Source: Loripinus fragilis (taxonomy: Eukaryota > Mollusca > Bivalvia > Lucinida > Lucinidae). From it: DNA of 64,000 bases. Position 1 is the stretch's first letter, and each line of letters starts with the position of its first letter. Shown here piece after piece: positions 35,652 to 48,099 of the stretch. Under the pieces are notes generated by a model. It was not told where the DNA came from. It saw only the letters and a program-made list of their open reading frames with translations, and searched no databases. The DNA lies in assembly GCA_964019695.1 (NCBI GenBank), contig OZ026524.1, forward strand, positions 15,182,309 through 15,246,308, in the 5' to 3' direction. A program made the position numbers and the translations under genes.

Positions 35652-36096
35652 CAGGGCTGTGGAAATAACATGCTGGACTTGTCCGACCAGGTCCCATTTC
35701 ATTCAGGACAAGTCAAAAATTTCTATTTACTTGTCCTTGGACAAGTACAATGTATAAAGTTAATAAAATTCTGTATTTCATATTTTGATCAATTATTACA
35801 AGCTCACATCTTGCATTGAAAACAGTGTGGATCCTGATCAGCTGGCTTCTTCAGAAGCCAGCTGATCTGGATCTACACTGTTTTCAAGAGAAGCCAGCTG
35901 ATCAGGATCCATACTGTTTACAAGAGTTGATATATATCTGGTTTTAGACTGTTTTTGAAAAAATAATTTGTTTAAGCACTGAAAGGTATAAGCTAATTTT
36001 TTCTTTCGGACAAGTAAAATTTTCTATGGACAAGTACATTTTGGCTTTTTACTTGCCCCTGGACAAGTAGAAAATTTTACAGTTTCCACACCCCTG
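35652..36096. mobile_element. Element of the ggacaagtaaa family with central hairpin
   Basis: Ends cagggctgtggaaataaca and tttccacacccctg, flanked by catggac on both sides (35645-35651, 36097-36103). The centre holds the hairpin gtggatcctgatcagctgg / ccagctgatctggatc (35818-35885) followed by an extra half hairpin. The sister copy is at 58184-59021. Confidence 0.8.
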
Positions 36097-36109
36097 CATG
36101 GACCATGCA

Positions 36110-36620
36110 GTGTATTGATTGAAGGAATTTTCAAAATCCAATATGAATGTATCCACCTGTCCTTTATTGTCCAAAATTTTAGCCAAATTATTTATATAAA
36201 CTGTAGTCAATTGAGTTTCACAACTATGTGTTTTCTTAAAAGCATGTTGCCTGCCCGATATAAGCCTAAAGTATGTTCATCCAGATGAGCCATGATATTT
36301 GAACACACAATATGTTCAAACATCTTACAAGGTACACAAGTCAAGGAAACTAGACAAGCGCATGCAAGTGTCCTGTCATTTTTCTTGAAAAGGGGGCAGA
36401 TATTTGTGAGAGACCATTCCTTTTAGAATATCACATGTGTCTATTGACTGCTGGAAAAAATGAGTGAACACTGAGGCTAACTCGGTTGCTAAATCCTTAA
36501 GGACTCTGGGATGAAGCTCATCAGGTCCTAAAGCTTTTAAGGGGTTCAATCCTTTCAGCAGTTAAGTTACTCCTTCCTTGGAAACATAGGAAGGGACAGA
36601 CCAGTCCACAAGTGGGACCT
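36110..36620 (-). pseudogene. Decayed LINE reverse transcriptase fragment
   Basis: On the minus strand, ALGPDELHPRVLKDLATELA (RT domain start), then after a frameshift CPLFKKNDRT, VSLTCVPCKMFEHI and LGLYRAGNMLLRKH. Multiple stops. A non-LTR (jockey/CR1-like) relic. Confidence 0.75.
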
Positions 36621-36769
36621 GACTATGTTAATTCATATTGAACATATCTGTAAACTGACCTCTGCATTTTCAAGATTGGACAGGGCAACCCCACTTCTGC
36701 TCCCTTTTTTTAAAGGTGATATACCTTGGGTGTCTTTTTTCTTAACATTGATATAGACCAGTGTTTATT

Positions 36770-36957
36770 CTAGGCAGGGAGATGGGGCCCACTGGTCGAC
36801 TCCCCTCAAATTTTGAAAGAAAAGATCCCCCTAATTTCAGGAAGGAGGGGGGTATTTTTTATATAGACAAAGAAGAGAAAATATTAAAATATAAGTAAAA
36901 TGCTCGCTTTTCAATAAAAATCTCCCCAGATTTTCAAATCCTAGAATGAACGCTGAT
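36770..36957. mobile_element. Small TIR element
   Basis: Ends cagtgtttattctagg and cctagaatgaacgctg. Confidence 0.6.
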
Positions 36958-37450
36958 CACTTTTATTGTCAACATCTGGGTTTATTGACAATGTGATAAC
37001 AATTCTGACCACTTGACTTTCTATTGTGGTTGGCAATAAACTTACCATTCCATGCAACAATGTGCAATGTCCATTGAGCAAAGCCAATATTTACCAAAAA
37101 AAACAACATCCTCTAAAACACTATTTTAGGTCTAGGTTTTGACTTGGAATGATAAATGGGCACTTGAAATTTATTTTCAATATATTTCTTATGAAAAAAT
37201 ATTTAATTTTAATATTTTTAGTCATTTTAGACGGGACCTGGGGGTCACCCCGCTAATATATTTTGGCCTTTCAGATGACAATGGTTTCAATCCCAGGGTT
37301 TTCCCTTCAAAAAAAATTTCAGGGGTCATTGTGACCCCCAGGTAGTTGACTTTGGGGGTCATTTTCAATTTGAGAGGGTCACATACTGATCTCTTACAGG
37401 ATATACTGGTAGTATCATTATAAATGTCACTTGTTAGACTAGTGCTTTAC

Positions 37451-37682
37451 CTGCTGAAAATGGGTTATTCTGTCGAGTGTTTACGCACGGATGACATTTC
37501 ATTTTGCCATTTTCTAAATACAACCAGTCGTATTTCACGAGCGAGTCATCACAAAACCCCCTTGGTCTTGATGTTTTCTTAGGCGTGCTCGGCCCAGGTT
37601 GCGATTCGTCAGAGTCATCGCTATCTCTTTTTGGTTTTTCGGTTGCAGACGAGAAAAACGACATCAATTTTGACTGCGACAT
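37451..37682 (-). CDS. N-terminal exon of a TTF/BED-type zinc-finger protein (hAT-derived, ZNF862-like)
   Basis: ATG at 37682 with context AAAATG. The protein starts MSQSKLMSFFSS, is Ser/Asp/Pro-rich, then has DSLVKYDWLYLENGKMKCHP with a C-x2-C pair and NPFSAG, as in the TTF finger of ZNF862-like proteins. Donor GTAAAG at 37450 gives phase 1. No further exon was found toward 35 kb, so it may be an orphan exon or the start of a gene with unseen exons. Confidence 0.45.
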
Positions 37683-37699
37683 TTTCGTAGACCGGTTTA

Positions 37700-37910
37700 T
37701 CGCATATCAATAGTGTATGCACAAAGTCTGTCGCTTAGAAGTGAAGAATTGGACGCTGACACAGTCTACAGTTTCGTCCCCAATATCGGCGATTCCGACC
37801 CAAGTTCGTGTTGTACTTACTCGAAGATAAAAAATGGCGCCGACGTCGATCTGAATCATTCGTTTTAACAGCAAGTGCTGCGCACACAGCTTTGCGTCCA
37901 CCATGACGCA
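37700..37910 (-). promoter_or_regulatory. CpG-rich start region, possible 5' untranslated exon of ASCC1
   Basis: Rich in CpG compared with its surroundings. It contains aaaatggcgccgac, close to a YY1 site. A consensus donor GTAAGT lies at 37820-37815 on the minus strand, so a 5' UTR exon ending at 37821 could splice to the ASCC1 acceptor at 35089. It could equally serve the zinc-finger exon at 37682. Confidence 0.4.
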
Positions 37911-38603
37911 GTAGTGATAGTTATTTGGGTCATTTGGTCCATATGTGCGTCAAAACGCACAAAAATGTGCGTCATGGAAAACCCTGCAATCGGATATTTT
38001 TGTTTAATAATGATAAAATATGTGTAAACTATGATACCCAGTTCTTTGTTATTTTTTTATGAATTGAAGTTGCTTTAAATCATTATAAAACATATCCTGT
38101 TTCTATTACCAATACAGGTAAACAACTGTTTTCTGCCAACCGGAGGTAGATACATTATAAATTTCTAATAACAACCGATTTTGTCGAATAGTATTGAATT
38201 GTGATGTAGTGTTTAGAAGGGGATTAACCTTTACATCATCAATCAAGTTAATATCGATCATGTGTTTCCGAGCGTCGATCAGCCTTCCCGATTTCTCAAG
38301 GATTCAAATTTTGATCAAAGTTTTCTGCTGCACATCTTTTTGCCTTTCCATGAGTTTTTTTTTATTCCTGCGAATCTTCCTTCTTATTTCAGGGGTTATC
38401 CATGGAACTGAACAAACAGAGCGACTGGTTTTAACTAGAAACTACACCCGGATAAAATTGTATGGCTAAAATTTATGCATAAACTGGTTAGCATCGTATG
38501 TAACACAGTATTGATCCTTGGCCAGTTGTGTGAGTTGATTTAGGTTTACCTTGATGGGGTCTTGCAAAATATAGACTAAAGACTACGTTATTTACTATGA
38601 AAA

Positions 38604-39950
38604 CCGTTAAACAACTAAATCGAATCTACAGTGGCCGATGACTTGCTATACTTGTCTCGCTCTATTATTGAGCTTCAGACGATGCTAATTACACAGGGAT
38701 ACTTTGCTGGACTTGAAAGGTACATAATCAGTGATACAAAAACAAAGGTTTTCATTGTCAACAGCCCATTGGACACAGACACTTGGAATCAGGCTGGAAT
38801 TTTCTCAATAAATGGTAAACTCATTGAGGTCGTGGAAGAGTGTACTCATCTGGGGATTAAGAGGGACTCTGTATCCAACACTGGCCACTCAACTACTGTC
38901 GAGGACAGAATTAAGTCTGCTCGCGGGTGTGCATACTCACTAATGGGGGCTGGTCTTCATGGTGAAAATGGGGGTAATCCCAGGGTTTCACTGTCTCTTT
39001 GGAATACCTATGTTTTACCACGTCTCACATATGGATTAGATGTTTTGACATTATCAAATTCAGAAATTCAAAAACTCAATCAATTTCACAAAAGATTTCT
39101 TAAGCAGGTCATGCATCTCCACGAGAGAACAGCTGACGCGGCAGTATATATACTGTCGGGTCAGCTGCCTCTGGTGGCAGATCTACATAAGCGTGTCTTG
39201 GGCACTTTGGGAAGTGTGCTTCGTAGTAATTCAATTGAGAGGGAGCTTGCAGAACGCCAAATTCTACTCAAAGACAAAAAATCTAAAAGTTGGTTTGTCT
39301 ATGTCGGTCCAATCCTATCTCAGTACAATTTGCCAAGTACCATTGATCTTTTAAATACTGAAATTTCCAAAGAAGCATGGAAGCAGACCGTGGATAAACA
39401 TGTCAGTGCATATTGGGTTGATAAAATAAAACTTGAGGCAAGTGAAAAATCGTCACTTAAATTTTTGAATACTCAAAATTACAAAATTGGTGAGGTACAT
39501 TATCTTTGGAAAAATGCAGGCTTTAACCTTATGGCAATTAAGAAAGCAGGCCTCAAAGCAAAACTTATGACAGGCACATATGTTCTGCAGTCAAATCGTG
39601 CCAAATTCAATCAGTATTCTGTCAACCCAACGTGTCTACTGTGTGGTGATGACGCTGAGGATATGATTCACTTCCTGTTGAAGTGTCAATGTTTGTCGGA
39701 GCCCCGAGACCAGTTCATGGAAAAGATCAGTAAGATTTTGATTGAATACCAAGGGACAGAAGAACAAAAAGAAATTTTTAAAGATGTTGACTTACTAGTA
39801 GCACTTATTTTGGATTGTACAACAATAAATCTGAAAGCCAGTGAAACCCATAGGGAAGACTTTCTACACAAGTTTGAATCAGTCTCCAGAGGATTGTGCT
39901 ATGCACTGCACTGTAGGCGCTTCAGTCTGCTTAATAATGTGAACAACTGA
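38604..39950 (+). pseudogene. 5'-truncated LINE ORF2, C-terminal half open (439 codons)
   Basis: The open frame starts at the RT motif C (VADDLLYLS, where F/Y-ADD is usual) after an in-frame stop; everything upstream of the palm core is missing. It continues through the thumb/connection (VEECTHLGIK, YVLPRLTYGLDVL, NQFHKRFLKQVMHL) to a terminal zinc knuckle C335-x2-C338-x8-H347-x4-C352 (CLLCGDD...HFLLKC), then TGA. A noncoding 3' tail runs to about 40060. Likely a fairly recent 5'-truncated insertion. Confidence 0.85.
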
Positions 39951-40451
39951 ATCAGTGTGAACAAATAAACATTCGTAATTGGTGGGGTGCAATTAAGGAC
40001 TTATTCACTTATGTGAAGTTCTCCAGACAGTGGAGGAAGTTACCAACAACAACAAATCTACTTTCGTTTTGCAATAGTTCGGTGTTCAGATAAATTTATG
40101 ACTTCCGGTTAAACCGGAATTGCTGTCGGGATAAAAAAAAAAAAATCAATGAAAAAACTATTTCTAAACAGGATGTGATTTCCCAACTTTCAATTTTGTT
40201 GAGGTATCTGTAAGTTCTTAACTTTTCAGATGGCTTTGTATTTGGGCATGGTTAATCTTATTTTTCAGTTCTTATTGTCCTGAGGCCAAGATTTTGGGGA
40301 AGAGGGTAACTTTGAATGATAGAGACCCAGTATTTCAAAGGTCCAGGCTAACATTTGGTACGAGGCAGGAGGACAGGAGGGTGAGGGAATGTAGCCTTTA
40401 TTTCACACATTCAATGGCGTCAGTCTGTTCTGTCATGCTACTAGATTTGAC

Positions 40452-40585
40452 CGCCCCGATAGCTCAGTCGGTAGAGCATCCGAATCCCGGCCGCACCATA
40501 CCAAAGGTGTAAAAAATGGTACTAGCAGCTCCCTTGCTCATGCTCGCATAAAAGGGGTTGTGCTAGCAAGATAGAGTAAGGCAGG
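40452..40585 (+). mobile_element. Third SINE type, tRNA-like head with internal deletion
   Basis: ccccgatagctcagtcggta (A box) is joined directly to aatcccggccgcaccatacc, losing most of the region up to the B box; body aaaaatggtactagcagct. Not a functional tRNA. Confidence 0.6.
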
Positions 40586-41702
40586 TGAGTATAGATGTTA
40601 AAAAAATATTGTTATGTCGCATTAAAAGCTCTACAGAGCTTATGTTGTTTGTTTCAAATAAACAACGTTATGTAGGCGGGACGACGGGTTCTTTAACTGT
40701 GATCGTATAGATTTATATAATTCGGTGCACACTCAATCCGAGTGACAGCCAAGACTTCGCGTTGTGATTGTGATCTAAATGAACCTGTCCCGTCCACAAA
40801 CAGGGGTAAACAGAGTCCTGTTGTTGCTGGTAAGTATTAGGGGCAAATTAGACCAGACTTGGGGTCAATTACTTTGAAAAAGTAATTAATTACATACAAT
40901 TTCATTGGAAATTGTTCAATTAAATTACAATTACAATTACATGGCTTTTGGGTAAAGTAATTAATTACATACAATTACTTTGCCAAATGTAAATAATTAC
41001 ATTACAATTACATTTCACTGCCACTTAGAGAGCTTCATCAGATTTTAATGTCAGAGATATTTGAAATGTCAATTAAAATCTCCTAAGAAGTCTGAGAACC
41101 TTGATATTCTAAATTCAATATGTGTCTATTAGGTTGATTTTATTTTTTCCTCTTGTATCAAATTATTGTCAAGTGATGCAACTGAAATGAAATGTACAAA
41201 ATCAGTTGTTGTATTTTGTGATTGATGACATGATCACACAAGAGAAAATACAGAAACTATTATTATTTTTTGTTTGGGGTTGGGTGGGGCGAGGGGGATA
41301 AATTGCCCAAGTTCTAAAACAAGCTGTTAACCGCAGAACACAGTTCAGGAATACACATTGGTTTGAGAAAAGTCTTACAACTGTGGATGATAAACCATGA
41401 ATATTATTTTGTAAAACTAGCTTAACTGCCAGAGAATAACCGTTTTCAAAAGGTGTCGATAAAAAATCTGTGTGGCCCTATGAGTTCTGAAAGTTGGCAA
41501 AAAAGTACAAAAAGGAATATCAGATAGTGACAAACTAAAACATTACTAGCCTGTTGAAATGCTGGCTTGACAAGCAAGAGGTTGCTAGTTCGGTCTCCAC
41601 TGAAACATGCATTTTATTTTTGGTTTTTCATTAACAATGATGGCCCCATGTTCACTGAATAAGTAAAATTCAATTTAATCACTTTTAATGATTATTAATT
41701 TT

Positions 41703-41739
41703 ACAATTATTATTATTATTGTTATTATTATTATTATTA

Positions 41740-41780
<41 letters not shown>

Positions 41781-41782
41781 GA
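41703..41782. repeat. ATT/AAT trinucleotide microsatellite
   Basis: About 80 bp of (att)n with few interruptions inside the hAT-like element. Confidence 0.95.
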
Positions 41783-42069
41783 AAATGGCAAATGAGCAGT
41801 TTAAGGGCTTTAAATAGTGTAGTGGATAGATTGGGTCATGCACCTTAGCATATGAGTGTGTTGATCCTAGGTGTGAAAATTTAACAAAATTCACTAACCA
41901 ACACTATTGTCTGAATAAACACTATTGTTGAGATTTTCACACCATCTTTGTTTTTGTATTGTTCTGGTAACTTGACTATTAAAGGTTGATTGTCACAAAG
42001 CCATATCTTTTATAAACAGATAAACAAAGAATAAATAATTTGCTTGCCCAACACCTTTACTGAACGCAA

Positions 42070-42210
42070 ATAGGCATAGGATAAGGACAGGATACAGTCC
42101 GAATTCCTTTTTTGAAGCCAAAGTGGGTGCATAAAACTGGGTGTGCTGTGGGTGCTGCATATGCCTAGTGCGAAGGGACCACGGCACACCGACATCATAA
42201 CCGAATAATG
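42070..42210. repeat. ~140 bp repeat, inverted copy at 43420-43550
   Basis: ggacaggatacagtc, gtgggtgcataaaactgggt, accacggcacaccg here; the inverse phrases lie at 43430-43540. This copy is inside the hAT-like element, the other outside. Confidence 0.75.
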
Positions 42211-42759
42211 CATGTAAATAATTTGCTTAAAAAAGGAATAGTAGAGGTAACATACAGTCTGTGTATGCGATAAAATTGCTATATTTTATTTTTATGTCTA
42301 TAGATACTAGCATGACTAGTCCCAATTCTCATTTGTTTCATGTTGCATTCAACTAGTACAGCAAATGATATATGCATTTACAAAGGCCAAGAACAATTCA
42401 ATTAGCAGTATTTTGAGTATCTATGATTATCTTTAGTAACTGAATTTCATAACTTATCTGAAAAGTACATGTAATTGAAAAGTAATTGAAAGTAATTGTT
42501 AATTACTCCCATTTTTGGACATGTAATTAATTACATTCAATTACAGTAATTAAAGAAATGTCTTAATTACAATTACATGCCATTACTTTAGAAAATGTAA
42601 TTAAATTACAATTAATTACAATTACAATTTTAATTACCCCAACTCTGAATTAGACTCAAGTTTGAAGTATATTCAACAACTCTTTAATTGAGAATGATTC
42701 TCTATAGAATATTTACATATAACAAAAATATAAAAGACCCCAAAATATGAGGCAGTGTA

Positions 42760-43220
42760 TTAAATCTCTCCAGAAACAATAATACTGGGAGGTAAGTCAA
42801 TATTAGATACTTTTCTATCAAGTTGAGAGAAAAGTACGATATTGATAAATATAGCAAATATGTTTAAATGGAATAACCCAAAAATCAGACCAGTTCAAAC
42901 AACACAAGAACAGAGTTCTGAGGTTTTTAAATAGCAGAGACTAATTCAGATCCGAAGAGCTGAGCAGTGCTGCATATATCATATATACATAATAAAAGTA
43001 ACAGTATATTTAATCTCTCCAGAAACAATAATACTGGGAGGTAAGTCAATAAAGGTACTTTTCTGTCAAGTTGAAAGAAAAGTACGATATTGAAAAATAT
43101 AGCAAATGCTAAATGGAACAATTCAAAATCAGACCAGTTCAAACAACACAAGAACAGAGTTCTGAGGGGTTTTAAATAGCAGAGACTAACTCAGATCCGA
43201 AGAGCTGAGCAGTGCTGCAC
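42760..43220. repeat. ~245 bp tandem duplication
   Basis: Two copies of ctctccagaaacaataatac...gatccgaagagctgagca; the second is followed by two cggaaagccgtc-type short repeats (43225-43390). Confidence 0.88.
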
Positions 43221-44339
43221 CGAGTAGACGGAAAGCCGTCTTGAAAAAGAGGATCTGTGAAAACAGTGTTCGGATAGCCGAACTGAGTTTATCAACTGAC
43301 CTATCATGGTGTGGACGGAAAGCCGTCCTGAAATAGGTTTCGTTAATGAACGGAAACAGTGCTCGGCGTACCGAGGAAATGCAACAAAAAGCAAGTTAAA
43401 TATACACTACTAATTTCGGTTATATTGACGGTGTGCCGTGGTCCTTCGCTCATTTACATATAAAGCACTTACGACACACCCAGTTTATGCACCCACTTAG
43501 GCTTTAATAAGGGAGTTATGACTGTATCCTGTCAATGTCCCACGCCTATAAGTTAAATATACATCAGGCTTTTACACTATATGTATCGCCTGGTTATTAA
43601 AATTATTAGTGTCAATAATACAGTAAGTAATTATCACTGAAATAAGCACAGACAATATATGGCGATGACCATATAGTGTCTGTCTTTTAGTTTTTATCAG
43701 TAAAAGAAACAGCATTTTCTTACTTACTTCGCAGGGGGTGTAGTATTCTCGTACAGGTAAAAATACTCTCAGTTGATAAAATCAAACTTCTAATAATAGT
43801 TATTCTAATTACATCTCACGGAAATTAACGGAGATAGCGGAAAACTACGATGATAACAAAAGTGCAACAAGTATTGTCTTTTAGAAAATACACTCGACGC
43901 TAAGATACTTGTAAGTTTTCTGTCATACAAAGTCAAAATCTACCGATTTCACAGTAAATTATGGCTAAGTAGGACCAGATCTATTGATCCAAACCTGGGA
44001 CTACTACAGTTAAATAAAGCTTATTTATCTTTATCTTTGCGATATCTTTAAATTATGTAAACGGGTCCCCAATTAAAATTGCCCATTTGACATACCATAC
44101 TGAACAATAGGATGCTAAGGTACGGTAGTGATTTCATTTCTATTATGCTCCGAGTAAACACTAAATCCTATAACAATACAATAGAATACAAAATAAATTT
44201 ATATAGTTGGAGATACAAACAGTAAAAATAAATTTTGTATTGTATTGTATTCCTGAAATTCCTCCTGTATACTACAGGTAAGTAAGTCACAGAGCTCAAC
44301 AAACCAACTCCCTTTCTTTCTTTCTTTCTATTGTTACTG

Positions 44340-44568
44340 GTTCGCTCAAACTTGAGCATCACACCAGGGAGGACATCGAGAAATACAAGAACCTCCAGAA
44401 AGAGACCCAGTTCTACTGTAGGAAAGTCGACAACTACATTGAAGACATTGCCTCTGGAGATGACAGCAATCCAAAGAACTTAAGCAGCTGTAATCCTTTG
44501 TCGAAGCAAAGAAATGTGATAGCAGCGATATCTTCCCATTAAGAAGAGACGGTGTAGTTCATAGCCAC
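44340..44568 (+). pseudogene. LINE relic, upstream part (linker before RT)
   Basis: Frameshifted reading gives EDIEKYKNLQKETQFYCRKV and, in another frame, SFVEAKKCDSSDIFPLRRDG then VVHSH. It continues at 47589 after a 3.0 kb insertion. Confidence 0.75.
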
Positions 44569-47500
44569 AGTACCTTTGCGTATTTACCCAATAATAGTGT
44601 TCTGCCGAGGCAGCGATTCCGCAAGAATATCGCGGAAATTTCAGCAAAGTAGCGGCCGAAATACCCTTGAGGCCTAATTTTTATAAATAGTCAATCTAAA
44701 TTAAGTGTTATATTGTTCTGAAATTTGCATATTTTAAATCCATTGTTAAATCACAGAGTGAACTTGGAGTTTAATGTAGCTCACCAAAACAGCATTTAAA
44801 TCTAATTATTATCCTTATAAAAAATCACATTTCTTTTTTTTGTTTTTGTTTTTTCAAAAGTATTGAGCATTTGCGAACTACTTTTAGCATGTATAAAAAA
44901 AGTGCACTATCTCCCTTACCATTGCTATATATATTAGCGTTATGCAGCATTTAGCTCCCTTATAAACAAGTACTAGCTTAGCAGAAAAGTTTCAGCATCG
45001 ATGTGTATTTTCAGAAAAAAAAGCTAATGTCTCACTGATTTTAAAAATATCCCCTAATTTTCAGGGCTGTTGAGACATTTGTCCCCATGTCTTAGCAACC
45101 TTGGCAGAACACTGCAATAAATTTTCAAAAAAAGCAATTAAAATTGATCAGTTAGGGTAACAAAAAGCAAAGAAATTCTATATACCCAATATAAACAAAT
45201 ATTCCTGGGTATTGGATTTTATCACTTTGCCGTCCACAGTTCAGTTTTAGCTCCAAGTGGCTAAATGTGCAGTCAAATGACTGTTTTTCAGCATTTATTT
45301 AATATGATCTGAGAGAACGATGTCAATTTTGAGCATACATAGCAGCAATAAAGTATTAAATGTATCAATTGGTAAGTAAAGTTTTTACAAAGGGGCTCTT
45401 GCTTGGTATGGGAAATTAACATAGGAGTCTGCCCACGCTTGGATTTAGAAAATATTATGATATTTAATTGTCTGGGGTATAACTTTAATATTTATGGTGC
45501 GTTTGAGTTTTTATGCAATTCCATTGCTAAATTATGACGTCATGAATGATATCACTATAATACCATAGGGTACCCAGTTATAATCATTTCTAAAGTGATT
45601 GACATTTCATGTAACGGGCGGAGAAATGTTTTATTAAATAGCTATATCATTGATAAATTCGCTCTTACTTAAAATGGCCTTGTATGTATTAGGATATTGG
45701 GTGGAAATTCATTTTTATAGCATGGTACCCCAATTTTCGACTGTATAATTTGTATTCAATCAAATTTGGAATTAACATTTTTACAGGTTGCGGTCTTTGT
45801 CAAGATACCATTTCAACATATAAACTATCCATATATGTTAAGAATATGTAGACCAAATTTCATGAAATTCAAGGACCGGTAACATATTTTTTCAACTTGA
45901 GTAAACACATGGCCCTAATTCATCGAAATGTAAAAAATACAATAATTATGTTTCAGTGTAAAACATACTTTAATACTTGCTGAGTTTGAATCATCATGCT
46001 TGTTAGTTTATTGGTAGAAGTTGATATGTTCAGTATTTTCCCCTATTATGGATCGGAAAAAAGAAAAAAAACAATACTCTTTGATATTAAGTGCCAAGAT
46101 TCTTATTTAATGAAGTGCTTACACAATAATACTAGCCAAAATGATACAATATGTTGACACATCATGTACTTAACACATCTAGTTTCTAACATTAAAACTA
46201 CATCTAGCCAATGTTACACTTCATATGTAACATTATTAAGAAATTTAATTCGTACAGAAGAGAAATCTTATGACAAGTCAGTTCATATAGGAGAAGAACC
46301 TTATATCTATGATTTTATAATTGTAAGACTCATTAATAAGTCTGCCTCACAAAAATACCCCCTGTCAAACCTATTGGTTAAAATTAACCATTTTGGTCAC
46401 AGATAACTCTTGGTTTCAAAGGTATTGCTAGTTTATTGCTTAAATCTTCTCTGTTCGTTCTGTTTTGTGAAACTGTTGCTGATTTCCATCCAAAAGCAAC
46501 ATTTATACTTTAGCTGGCTGTATATTCTAGGCATACAGTTTTGTTTCTGGACCTCACTGATTCATGTAGAACACTGTTTTATGATACCTTTGATAAGACT
46601 CTGTTACACGTTATCCTGGTCACGGCACCAAAATGTGGTTCCTCTAGTTCAGTTGGGATGTAAGGGAAATATTAAGTCTTCTTGTTTTCACATGTTTATT
46701 GTTAGCATATTATGATTCTTAAACAATATCATGCAGGACTTGAGGGAGTGATACACATTGTCTTGGCTCCATAGTGCCATGACACAGGGTCATGACCTTC
46801 GGCATTTCTGACCATAGAATCATTTAAAATTGTCTAAACATGTCTTTCTTTAAGAAAAGTCGAAGTAGATTAAAAGAACAACCTCCCTATGTAGAGTTAT
46901 TGATTCATTTGAACTAAATAATTAATTTTGCTAAAACTGACCTATACCCATAAGAGGTAGGAAATGACAAAGTTACCGGTTTTGGATTTTCATGATATTC
47001 GGCTCAGATCAGCAGTATATATATGGCATGTTTTTGTGATAATATGATATCTTGACAAGACTAGAACATATCCATCTTTTGAATTGAATGTTGAATGTTT
47101 TGTAAATTTTTGAAAAAATATATTGAAATTTTACAATCACTTCTTCTGAAAACGTAAACCATAATTTATCCAAATGGTTTCGTGCTATTAAAATAATGTC
47201 TATGGTATTTAGGATTCAATCTAGATGCAAATCATAGAAATAAATAAAACTATAGATTTAGGACATGGAAATTTAGAGACAGGTACCACCTCAAAGGTGG
47301 AGTATGTCAGGGTTGCTTCCTAAGCCTTATTCTTAACTATCTAATTCGATAAATGCATTTTCAAAGTTCGTATATAATGAGTTATTAATATGCAAAAGTT
47401 GAAGAAAATCCATGCGTGGGCACAGATGAAAGTACCCCTTTACAAATAATACCCAATTGAACAACCAAAGTACCCAAATAAATATTTATTAGAAATGTTG

Positions 47501-47588
47501 AATACTCAATTAACATTTGCATGACTCAAATGAATGAAAAAGGAGTGGGTAACGTACCCAATTGTTCAAAACATTAATTAAGGCACTG
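44569..47588. mobile_element. 3.0 kb insertion in the LINE (DNA-transposon-like)
   Basis: Flanked by tagccac (44562-44568, 47589-47595). Termini agtaccttt and aaggcact are inverse. The interior has no recognisable gene; ORFs at 46164-46406 and 46410-46715 have no known motif and look spurious. Confidence 0.65.
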
Positions 47589-48070
47589 TAGCCACCCTCA
47601 GGTCAAAGCCAACATTCTCAACGACCAGTTTGCTGGTGCTTTCACAAAGGAAGATACATCCTCCATACCCTCACTCATGTTGACTGAGCCTATTTCCTTA
47701 TGTCCCAGCCTTCGAGATCGGCAAAGCAGGAGTGAAAAAACTGCTACGTGGTGTTGTGGTCTAAAACCTCACAAAGCTTCAGGACCAGACAACCCACCGG
47801 GTTCCTCAAAGAGGCTGCAAATGTTTAATTTCTTGCTCTAGGTCTGATCTCTACAGCTTCCCTGAATCGATGTTATGTTCCTGATGACTGGACAGCATAC
47901 ATCACTTCAATCTTCAAGAAATGTGACAGTAGCACACCCACCAATTAAAGACCAATCTTCCTAACAGCTGTTTGTTGCAAGGTGATTGAGCATATACATG
48001 TACATCACAGCCAAGTAATGCAGCACCTCGACCTTCACAGCATTCTTATGAAAATTATTTGGCAGACATA
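47589..48070 (+). pseudogene. LINE relic, RT fingers (continues 44340-44568)
   Basis: SHPQVKANILNDQFAGAFTK, then with shifts LKPHKASGPD, FLKEAAN, RCYVPDDWTAYITSIFKK and CCKVIEHI. Stops and frameshifts throughout. Confidence 0.8.
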
Positions 48071-48099
48071 CTTGGGGTGGGTTCTGGTGATGAGAATGA

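Larger units (their letters stand above)
40854..42647. mobile_element. hAT-like element, 1.79 kb, non-autonomous
   Basis: Ends cagacttggggtcaattac and taattaccccaactctg, 8 bp duplication aattagac (40846-40853, 42648-42655). Subterminal aattacaatta-rich inverted zones. No transposase ORF. Confidence 0.88.

Noticed and set aside
41685..41894. ORF with a long Asn run
   Set aside because: Produced by the (att)n microsatellite.
46164..46715. Two adjacent ORFs of 80 and 101 residues
   Set aside because: No motif, no splice context, inside a transposon-like insertion; composition fits chance ORFs.
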